Assembly (NCBI GenBank): GCA_964603435.1 | Contig: CAZRUM010000016.1 | Coordinates: 1-18,178, forward strand | Direction of reading: 5' to 3' | DNA length: 18,178 nt | DNA from: CAZRUM01 sp964603435 | GTDB taxonomy: Bacteria > Patescibacteriota > Patescibacteriia > Magasanikbacterales > UBA922 | Shown: piece by piece, positions 13,117 to 18,178 of the stretch | Numbering within the stretch: position 1 is the stretch's first letter | How the letters are laid out: each line of letters opens with the position of its first letter | Translations under genes and position numbers: made by a program | Notes under the pieces: model-generated | The model's database searches: none | What the model was told of the DNA's origin: nothing | What the model saw: only the letters and a program-made list of their open reading frames with translations

Positions 13117-13692
13117 TTATTCAACTTCATTTTTTATAAGGCTAATTTGTTCTTTTATATATTCTTCGCCGGTATTCATTATTTTATATATAAAAGCCTT
13201 ACCTCCTTTTACTGCAATCTCTTTTCTGTCAGTGTACTTCGTGTCTTTTCCGAGAGCCATACTGATAGCAGGAGCCTTTGCTTTTATTCTGAATGTTTTT
13301 GATAGTATCGTTATTATTTGAGTACTACTTAAACCATCCACATTGCATTTGTCTTTCACTATCATTAATAGATATAAAGAACGATTTAAAGCTGTGGTTA
13401 ATTTATCCATTTCTGCATACTCTGTTCTATTTAATTCCTTTGTAATTTTTTGTGTCTCTGGGTCATCAGATTCTTTTGGATTTTGTGAAATTATTTTTTT
13501 GATCCTTTTCTTCTTCGTAGGTTTATTATAGTCTTGTTTGTCTCCATTTTCTTCTGAGGTAGGTCGATTAGTATCTCTTAGTAATGTATTTAGGGCTGTC
13601 TGGAATGCTATTTTTTTTAATTCCTCATTCTCTATATCCTCTACAGCTTCGGTAGCTGCCTTTATAATCTCTTTTAGTTTGTTTGCGTCCAT
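13117..13692 (-). CDS. Unknown basic/acidic mixed-charge protein with C-terminal winged-helix-like domain
   Basis: A 191-residue product. Residues 1-40 form an amphipathic, acidic helix region (KLKEIIKAATEAVEDIENEELKK); 40-90 is a charged, probably disordered linker with a KKKRIKKI patch. The last 100 residues read like a winged helix: LSSTQIITILSKTFRIKAKAPAISMAL as helix-turn-helix and YTDRKEIAVKGGKAFIYKI as wing. The next gene's N-terminus has a similar layout, hinting at shared ancestry or a common DNA target. No family recognised. It is the first gene of a two-gene cluster with its own promoter; the pair might be a toxin-antitoxin, defence or regulatory unit, which the sequence alone cannot decide. 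Confidence 0.65.
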   Translation of the reverse strand: MDANKLKEIIKAATEAVEDIENEELKKIAFQTALNTLLRDTNRPTSEENGDKQDYNKPTKKKRIKKIISQNPKESDDPETQKITKELNRTEYAEMDKLTTALNRSLYLLMIVKDKCNVDGLSSTQIITILSKTFRIKAKAPAISMALGKDTKYTDRKEIAVKGGKAFIYKIMNTGEEYIKEQISLIKNEVE

Positions 13693-13742
13693 ATGTTTAT
13701 GTATTATTTATACGTTAGTTAATAGTTTTTGAATTTACTGAT

Positions 13743-13772
13743 ATTCTATCATATTATGAAGGTATCTGTCAA
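13743..13772 (-). promoter_or_regulatory. Promoter of the two-gene DUF4145-like cluster
   Basis: Minus-strand TTGACA (13767-13772), 18-nt spacer, TAGAAT (13743-13748) with TGA before it (extended -10). The start would be near 13736, leaving about 44 nt of leader to the ATG at 13692. Confidence 0.75.
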
Positions 13773-13787
13773 GTCCCTAAATTATTT

Positions 13788-13830
13788 AAGCTTAAATTAA
13801 GCTTAAATTAAGCTTAATTTAAGTTTAAAC
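13788..13830. repeat. Four tandem 11-bp units (AAGCTTAAATT)
   Basis: Two identical AAGCTTAAATT units (13788-13809), then AAGCTTAATTT and a diverged AAGTTTAAAC. They start 16 nt upstream of the -35 of the cluster promoter, each centred on the palindrome AAGCTT. Spacing of one helical turn would suit cooperative regulator binding. Too few and too short for a CRISPR array. Confidence 0.8.
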
Positions 13831-13867
13831 AAGGTCATTTGTGACTTTAGTGAGTAGATAGGAGGTC

Positions 13868-13888
13868 GTAGGAACCTTAGGTTCCTAC
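13868..13888. repeat. Palindrome GTAGGAACC-TTA-GGTTCCTAC
   Basis: Perfect 9-bp arms and 3-nt loop, no T-run. Looks like another extragenic palindrome family, between the two-gene cluster promoter and the clpB terminator. Confidence 0.8.
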
Positions 13889-13905
13889 CCTAAATCAAAA
13901 ATATT

Positions 13906-13935
13906 AAAAAACCGCCTCATACGAGACGGCTTTTG
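13906..13935 (-). terminator. Intrinsic terminator of clpB
   Basis: On the minus strand GCCGTCTC-GTAT-GAGGCGGT followed by TTTTT; 8 bp with wobbles. It lies 64 nt past the clpB stop. Confidence 0.8.
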
Positions 13936-13965
13936 TTTTATTTTATAACAATCTTACTATTCACT

Positions 13966-13984
13966 ATCCCGATAAAATCGGGAT
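13966..13984. repeat. Hairpin ATCCCGAT-AAA-ATCGGGAT after clpB
   Basis: Perfect 8-bp stem 15 nt beyond the clpB stop. It may protect the 3' end of the message, or be another dispersed palindrome. Confidence 0.7.
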
Positions 13985-13998
13985 TTCGCTAGCATATT

Positions 13999-16644
13999 TT
14001 ATTTTGTCTTAATTTTTATAGCTCCTCGCTCAACATCCACCCTCACCTTATCACCGTCAGAAATATTGCCTTCAATAATCTGCATAGCAAGAATATCCAA
14101 CACCTCGGTCTGGATGACGCGCTTTAGTGGGCGGGCACCAAGATTTGGATCATAACCCTTTTTTGCCAGCCAGTCTTTGGCTTTTTTACTGACATCTAGC
14201 TCTATTTTTTTATCAAGCAGTCTTTTGGCTACGAGATCAAGCTGGAGGTCTACCACTTCGCGGATTTGTTTTTCATTTAGCGGATGGAACATAATAATCT
14301 CATCCACACGATTGAGAAATTCTGGTTTGAAACGTTCACGCAGGCTATCCATTATCCTTTCTTTCATTTTACTTTCTTTTTTCTTGACCATAGTTTTTTC
14401 ATCGCCATCGGAAAATCCAAAGTCACCAGAGCGACCCATTTGCATTATTAATTCCGAACCAATATTTGAAGTCATGATGATCACGGTATTTTTGAAGTTT
14501 ACTTTTCTACCTTTGGCGTCAGTCAGGTGGCCTTCATCCAGAATCTGGAGCATCATATTGAAAACATCGGGATGAGCTTTTTCTATTTCATCAAAAAGAA
14601 TGACAGCATATGGTTTCCGACGAATAGTCTCAGTCAGCTGACCTGCTTCGTCATGTCCGACATAGCCGGGAGGCGAACCAATCATCTTGCTAATAGCGTG
14701 CTTTTCCATATATTCACTCATATCCACGCGCACGAGAGCCTCTTCATCATTAAACATAAATTCAGCCAAGGCTTTGGCTAGCTCGGTTTTTCCTACACCA
14801 GTGGGACCCATAAAGATAAACGAACCAATCGGACGTTTTTCTTCACTCACACCAGCCCGGGAGCGACGAATGGCATTGGCGACAGCACCGATAGCTTCGT
14901 TTTGACCAATCACACGATGAGACAAGTCGGCTTCCATAGTGGCAAGTTTTTTTACTTCGTCTTGGAGCATTTTTGATACAGGGATACCAGTCCAGCGGGC
15001 GACCACAGCGGCGATGTCTTCTTCAGTCACTTCTTCTTTTAGAATACCACGACCGCCTTGAACATGGGTTAGGTGTTTTTCATCTTTTTGAATAGCTTCT
15101 TCCATCAAAGGAATTTTGCCATAGCGAATCTCGGCCACTTTTTGCAAGTCACCTTTACGTTCTAGAATTTCGGCTTCTTGTTTTAGTTTGTCAATTTCTT
15201 TTTTGTGAGCTCTAATTTTTGTAATGATTTCTTTTTCATTTTTCCAATGTACTTCTAGCTCGTTACTTTTTTCTTGCAGGTTTGCTAGATCTTTTTTTAG
15301 TTTGCTGGCGCGGTCTTGTGATTCTTTATCTTTTTCTTTTTTAAGGGCGCGCAGTTCGATATCAATTTTCATGGCCTGGCGTTTCATTTTATCTAGGTCA
15401 TCTGGCATTGAGTCTATCTCCATACGTAGAGCAGAAGTAGCTTCGTCAATCAGATCAATAGCTTTGTCTGGTAAAAATCTGTCGGTAATATAGCGAGTGG
15501 ACAGCTCCACGGCGGACACAATAGCCGGGTCAGTAATTCTCACACCATGATGTACTTCATATTTTTCCTTGATACCACGTAGAATGGCAATGGTGTCGTC
15601 GATACTTGGTTCATAAACTGTAATAGGTTGGAAACGTCTTTCAAAAGCGGCATCTTTTTCAATATGTTTTTGGTATTCTTTGATAGTTGTAGCACCAATA
15701 GTGTGGAGCTCACCACGGGCTAGAGCAGGTTTTAACATGTTGCTAGCATCCACCGCCCCTTCACTAGAGCCAGCGCCCATGATAGTGTGGAGTTCATCAA
15801 TAAACAAAATCATTTGTCCGTCACTATCAATCACTTCTTTGAGAACGGCTTTGAAACGTTCTTCAAATTCACCACGAAACTTTGTTCCTGCCACCAGAGA
15901 TCCAATATCAAGTGAAATAATTTCTTTGTCTTTTATACTTTCTGGCACATCACCGTCCACAATACGCTGAGCCAGACCCTCTACAATGGCCGTCTTACCA
16001 ACACCAGGCTCACCAATCAGGACTGGGTTGTTTTTGGTTCTTCTAGACAAGACTTGCATTACACGTCTGACTTCGTCATCGCGACCAATCACTGGATCAA
16101 GTTTTTCTTTGCGCGCAAATTCAGTCAGATTTTTCCCATATTTTTCTAATGCTTGGTATTTGCTTTCTGGAGCAGGGGAGTCTACGCGTTGATTGCCACG
16201 GACTTCTTTTAAGACTTTTAAAACTTCATCATATTGAGTCTTTTGACGAGACAGAGCATCTGAAATTGGATTTTTGTTTGTTAGAAATGACAAGAGTAAA
16301 TGTTCGACTGAAATAAATTCATCTCCCATTTTTTTGGATTCATTTTGAGCATTTTGCAAAACATACATCATGGCTTGTCCCATCAGAATCTGCCCCATAC
16401 CACCACTCGGCACAGTACCTTTTTGTTTTGGCAGGTCAGCAATCATCTTTTTTACATCAGTCTCTATCTCTGGGAGGTTTACATTTAGTTTTTTTAGAAT
16501 AGAAATAACCACACCACCCTGTTGTTCGAGCAAGCTCAAAAATAGGTGAGGGGGCTCAACTTGTGGTTGTCCATTTTCATTAGCAATTGCAGAGGCTCTC
16601 TGCAGAGCTTCCTGGGTTTTGTGGGTGAAGTTGTTTGGGATCAT
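13999..16644 (-). CDS. clpB: ClpB protein disaggregase (AAA+ chaperone)
   Basis: An 881-residue hexameric ATPase that extracts polypeptides from aggregates together with DnaK. The N domain begins MIPNNFTHKTQEALQRA. NBD1 has Walker A GEPGVGKT (211-218) and Walker B ILFIDE (about 280-285). A long coiled-coil M domain spans about 413-531, and its presence marks ClpB rather than ClpA/ClpC. NBD2 has Walker A GPTGVGKT (613-620), Walker B VILFDE (681-686) and a C-terminal GARPLKRVIQ. I chose ATG 16644 because it gives the canonical N-terminus; upstream in-frame residues to 16806 would run through the promoter and operator. It is preceded by a consensus promoter and a CIRCE-like element, so HrcA control is expected. 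Confidence 0.98.
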   Translation of the reverse strand: MIPNNFTHKTQEALQRASAIANENGQPQVEPPHLFLSLLEQQGGVVISILKKLNVNLPEIETDVKKMIADLPKQKGTVPSGGMGQILMGQAMMYVLQNAQNESKKMGDEFISVEHLLLSFLTNKNPISDALSRQKTQYDEVLKVLKEVRGNQRVDSPAPESKYQALEKYGKNLTEFARKEKLDPVIGRDDEVRRVMQVLSRRTKNNPVLIGEPGVGKTAIVEGLAQRIVDGDVPESIKDKEIISLDIGSLVAGTKFRGEFEERFKAVLKEVIDSDGQMILFIDELHTIMGAGSSEGAVDASNMLKPALARGELHTIGATTIKEYQKHIEKDAAFERRFQPITVYEPSIDDTIAILRGIKEKYEVHHGVRITDPAIVSAVELSTRYITDRFLPDKAIDLIDEATSALRMEIDSMPDDLDKMKRQAMKIDIELRALKKEKDKESQDRASKLKKDLANLQEKSNELEVHWKNEKEIITKIRAHKKEIDKLKQEAEILERKGDLQKVAEIRYGKIPLMEEAIQKDEKHLTHVQGGRGILKEEVTEEDIAAVVARWTGIPVSKMLQDEVKKLATMEADLSHRVIGQNEAIGAVANAIRRSRAGVSEEKRPIGSFIFMGPTGVGKTELAKALAEFMFNDEEALVRVDMSEYMEKHAISKMIGSPPGYVGHDEAGQLTETIRRKPYAVILFDEIEKAHPDVFNMMLQILDEGHLTDAKGRKVNFKNTVIIMTSNIGSELIMQMGRSGDFGFSDGDEKTMVKKKESKMKERIMDSLRERFKPEFLNRVDEIIMFHPLNEKQIREVVDLQLDLVAKRLLDKKIELDVSKKAKDWLAKKGYDPNLGARPLKRVIQTEVLDILAMQIIEGNISDGDKVRVDVERGAIKIKTK

Positions 16645-16688
16645 AAAGCATTGATTTAAACAGAAAATAAACTGATTTAGACTGAGTC

Positions 16689-16715
16689 TTATCACTCGTC
16701 TGTATAGAGTGATAG
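16689..16715. promoter_or_regulatory. CIRCE-like HrcA operator of clpB
   Basis: TTATCACTC (16689-16697), 9-nt spacer, GAGTGATAG (16707-16715). Classical CIRCE is TTAGCACTC-N9-GAGTGCTAA: same arm length and same spacer, with the G/C pair replaced by T/A. It begins immediately downstream of the clpB -10, over the transcription start, an ideal repressor site. hrcA itself is not in the window. Confidence 0.85.
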
Positions 16716-16716
16716 T

Positions 16717-16745
16717 AGTATACAAAGGTTGTATATTTTTGTCAA
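16717..16745 (-). promoter_or_regulatory. Consensus sigma-70 promoter of clpB
   Basis: Minus strand: TTGACA (16740-16745), 17-nt spacer, TATACT (16717-16722). The start falls near 16710, inside the CIRCE-like element, leaving about 65 nt of leader without an obvious SD. Confidence 0.88.
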
Positions 16746-16767
16746 ATAGTGGTAAACTTAAATTAAG
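16729..16767 (+). promoter_or_regulatory. Possible divergent promoter of island 3
   Basis: Two weak options: TTGTAT (16729)-18 nt-TAAACT (16753-16758), or TTGTCA (16739)-17 nt-ATTAAG (16762-16767). Either overlaps the clpB promoter, so the two genes could interfere. Not decisive. Confidence 0.3.
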
Positions 16768-16805
16768 TATTGAAGACAAACGGACTCTGGGAAAGGAGTC
16801 TTCCA

Positions 16806-17195
16806 ATGAAGGTAGAGAAGGTCGTCAGTCGGTTTTTTGGTGCGAGGGGCTACACGTGTCTGATGAGCCCGATGACACGCTTCAAGTTCCTCAGGTATCC
16901 CATGTGGCTACTCTTTCTCATCAGAAGGTGGTTTGCCATCCCCAAGAATCTTCGGGTTCTCATCCCTCTCTGTCACGAAGCCATACGTAATCATGCTACG
17001 GATGAAGAACTGCGAGAGGTCTGCTGGGGTGGTGACAGGAAGGATGGGCTCATGCCAGTGGATCGCGCCCTCGCCTGGCTGAGGAATTCGAGAAACCAGA
17101 AGTACCTCGAGTCCTTGTCGAACATGAGAGTCGACATGACCTACGGACAGTTCTTCTTTCTTCTCTTTCCTTTGCGTGTCAAGGGCGAAGACTGA
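16806..17195 (+). CDS. Orphan basic protein of island 3
   Basis: From ATG 16806 the product has 129 residues. AAGGAG (16793-16798) lies 7 nt upstream, the best SD in the window; GACTC/GAGTC around it could form a small hairpin. The N-terminal half is basic and aromatic (RFFGARGYTC, RFKFLRYPMWLLFLIRRWF) and may lie against a membrane. The second half contains CHEAIRNHATDEELREVCW and RALAWLRNSRNQKYLESL, helical-looking, ending in FFFLLFPLRV. No family recognised. Codon use (CTC, GTC, TTC, CGA) and base composition are unlike clpB or the next gene, as in islands 1 and 2. It is divergent from clpB and starts within 96 nt of its promoter, so stress-linked expression is possible but unsupported. 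Confidence 0.6.
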   Translation: MKVEKVVSRFFGARGYTCLMSPMTRFKFLRYPMWLLFLIRRWFAIPKNLRVLIPLCHEAIRNHATDEELREVCWGGDRKDGLMPVDRALAWLRNSRNQKYLESLSNMRVDMTYGQFFFLLFPLRVKGED

Positions 17196-17208
17196 TCGAT
17201 CTTTTTTG

Positions 17209-17224
17209 CGTGACAGATGTCACG
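17209..17224 (+). ncRNA. Hairpin CGTGAC-AGAT-GTCACG after island 3
   Basis: Perfect 6-bp stem with 4-nt loop, 13 nt past the stop codon and after GATCGATC plus six T. First of two structures in the 3' region. Confidence 0.6.
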
Positions 17225-17240
17225 GTAGGGACCACATTTT

Positions 17241-17310
17241 CAAAACCACCCGGTGCCTGCTAAGTTTCTAAGTATTAGATATTTAGCAGGGAGAATAACG
17301 GGTGGTTTTG
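17241..17310 (+). terminator. Long nested hairpin closing island 3
   Basis: Three nested perfect stems: CAAAACCACCCG (17241-17252)/17299-17310; CCTGCTAA (17256-17263)/TTAGCAGG (17283-17290); CTAA (17268-17271)/TTAG (17275-17278). The right arm ends GGTTTTG then TTATT. It can act as a terminator, but is longer than needed for one and could form a cruciform in DNA. Confidence 0.7.
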
Positions 17311-17313
17311 TTA

Positions 17314-17342
17314 TTGCCAAAAAGTAGTAAATATTGTAGAAT
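17314..17342 (+). promoter_or_regulatory. Promoter of the WecG/TagA/CpsF-family gene
   Basis: TTGCCA (17314-17319), 17-nt spacer, TAGAAT (17337-17342). The start would be near 17349, leaving a leader of about 17 nt with no SD before ATG 17366. Confidence 0.75.
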
Positions 17343-17365
17343 ATAGCTATATTTTAGCATAAAAT

Positions 17366-18109
17366 ATGAAAGTTCTGGGAGTTCGCATAGACAAAGTCAC
17401 CAGAAAACAAGCACTAGAAAAAGTGGGGGATTTTTTGAATAGTGATGGACAGTATAAAATCTTTACTCCCAATCCAGAAATGCTGGTAGATGCGCAGAAG
17501 GATGAATACTTTAAAGAAGTATTAAATAAAGGAGATTTAAATATTTGTGATGGATTTGGTTTGTCAGTGGTGAGTGGTGTGAAGAAAATATCAGGTGTAG
17601 ATTTTATGGTAGATATCTGTGCTTTGGCAGAAGAAACTTGGAGGAGTGTTTATCTACTTGGTTCTGGTTCGGATGAAATTCTGGAGAAGGTGAAGAGTTC
17701 ATTAAAGAAATCTTTTCCTAATTTGAAAGTCGTGGGTATTGACAAAGGTCCTGTGATCAGTGATCACGGATCAGTGATCAGTTACGACAGAGAAGAAAAC
17801 AACGAACTTGTTGCAGATATAGTAATGACATCACCGGATATTTTATTTGTGGCCTTCGGACATGGTAAACAAGAAAAATGGATAGAAGAAAATCTAAAAC
17901 AACTCCCAAGTGTAAAAGTTGCTATGGGTGTGGGTGGAAGTTTTGATTTTATTTCAGGTGGTGCAAAACGTGCCCCAAAGTTTTTACGCAAAATCGGTTT
18001 AGAATGGTTATTTAGACTGATACTGCAACCAAAAAGAATAAAAAGAATTTGGAAGGCAACATTTAAATTTATCTTTTTAATAATATTTAAAAATAGAACA
18101 CAAATCTAA
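17366..18109 (+). CDS. WecG/TagA/CpsF family glycosyltransferase
   Basis: Family GT26 enzymes transfer an N-acetylmannosaminuronate, N-acetylmannosamine or similar sugar from UDP to a lipid-linked acceptor at the inner membrane face. The 247-residue product has TPNPEMLVDA (34-43, active-site Thr/Asn region), LNICDGFG (58-65, with D62 at the catalytic Asp position), VYLLGSGSDEILEKV (95-109), FVAFGHGKQEKWIEEN (161-176), GVGGSFDFISG (188-198) and RAPKFLRKIGLEWLFRL. All are family signatures, and the C-terminal basic helix suits membrane attachment. Residues about 129-141 (PVISDHGSVISYD) are encoded by a direct/inverted repeat and form an extra loop. The final NRTQI and stop fall in another AT-rich repeat. 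With the left-edge glycosyltransferase and the O-antigen ligase-like gene it suggests surface glycan synthesis. Confidence 0.93.
   Translation: MKVLGVRIDKVTRKQALEKVGDFLNSDGQYKIFTPNPEMLVDAQKDEYFKEVLNKGDLNICDGFGLSVVSGVKKISGVDFMVDICALAEETWRSVYLLGSGSDEILEKVKSSLKKSFPNLKVVGIDKGPVISDHGSVISYDREENNELVADIVMTSPDILFVAFGHGKQEKWIEENLKQLPSVKVAMGVGGSFDFISGGAKRAPKFLRKIGLEWLFRLILQPKRIKRIWKATFKFIFLIIFKNRTQI
17755..17780. repeat. GATCAGTGATCA direct repeat inside the WecG/TagA/CpsF-family gene
   Basis: Two identical 12-mers GATCAGTGATCA (17755-17766, 17769-17780) separated by CG. Each contains partial dyad symmetry (TGATCA). The insertion preserves the reading frame. Confidence 0.9.
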
Positions 18110-18178
18110 CAAATTATAACAAATTTACTTAAATATTATTTGCGAAAATTTGTCTGATTTGTATAATTTGAGTTCTAT
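18093..18178. repeat. AT-rich inverted repeat at right edge, related to 8666-8751
   Basis: ATAGAACACAAAT (18093-18105) pairs with ATTTGAGTTCTAT (18166-18178) with one mismatch. The interior holds further AACAAATT and AAATTTGT modules. It shares the TAGAACAC start and GTTCTAT end with the element after thiN. It covers the last codons and stop of the WecG/TagA/CpsF-family gene and may extend past the window. Confidence 0.8.

Noticed and set aside
13788..13830. Possible CRISPR array
   Set aside because: Units are 11 bp with no spacers, and no cas genes are nearby.
16645..16806. Upstream extension of clpB to an ATG at 16806
   Set aside because: It would translate through the clpB promoter and CIRCE-like operator. 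The start at 16644 gives the canonical MIPNNFT N-terminus.
17241..17310. Integron attC site
   Set aside because: No recognisable attC core sites (GTTRRRY/RYYYAAC) or integrase in the window. Kept only as an unusual hairpin.

Overview
The window looks like a chromosome segment from a candidate-phyla-radiation bacterium (Patescibacteria). This is inference: AT-rich, compact genes, mostly without a visible Shine-Dalgarno (SD) sequence; a D-Ala-D-Ala carboxypeptidase fused to a lysozyme-like domain and four repeats; and many short palindromic repeat families between, and sometimes inside, genes. All gene names rest on motifs read by eye; no database search was possible.

Layout. 1-485 (+): 3' end of a family 2 glycosyltransferase, closed by a terminator. 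528-2009 (-): O-antigen ligase/polymerase-like membrane protein. 2083-3896 (-): an operon of a conserved small protein, peptide deformylase (def) and methionyl-tRNA formyltransferase (fmt). 4035-4826 (-): LigB-superfamily protein. 4893-7154 (-): the carboxypeptidase fusion. 8037-10162 (+): thiamine pyrophosphokinase behind a TPP riboswitch, then a sodium:solute symporter that may import thiamine or a precursor. 10183-12345: a REP-associated tyrosine transposase (RAYT) with its cognate palindromes, a small membrane protein and terminators. 12375-13692 (-): a two-gene cluster, the second product resembling DUF4145. 13999-16644 (-): ClpB chaperone under a CIRCE-like HrcA operator. 17366-18109 (+): WecG/TagA/CpsF glycosyltransferase. 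With the first two genes this gives a cell-surface polysaccharide theme.

The most unusual content is three short islands at about 7218-7890, 11474-12231 and 16739-17310. Each lies on the + strand and is visibly GC-richer than its neighbours, with C-ending codons. Each has a promoter (clear in two), an SD-like leader, an orphan gene I do not recognise, and an elaborate structured 3' region. They look like imported or mobile single-gene cassettes in an otherwise SD-poor, AT-rich genome. Island 1 also has an in-frame amber codon followed by 70 open codons.

A second theme is palindromic repeats that have become protein-coding: the fmt 3' end, the middle of the RAYT gene, the middle of the WecG-family gene and that gene's 3' end.
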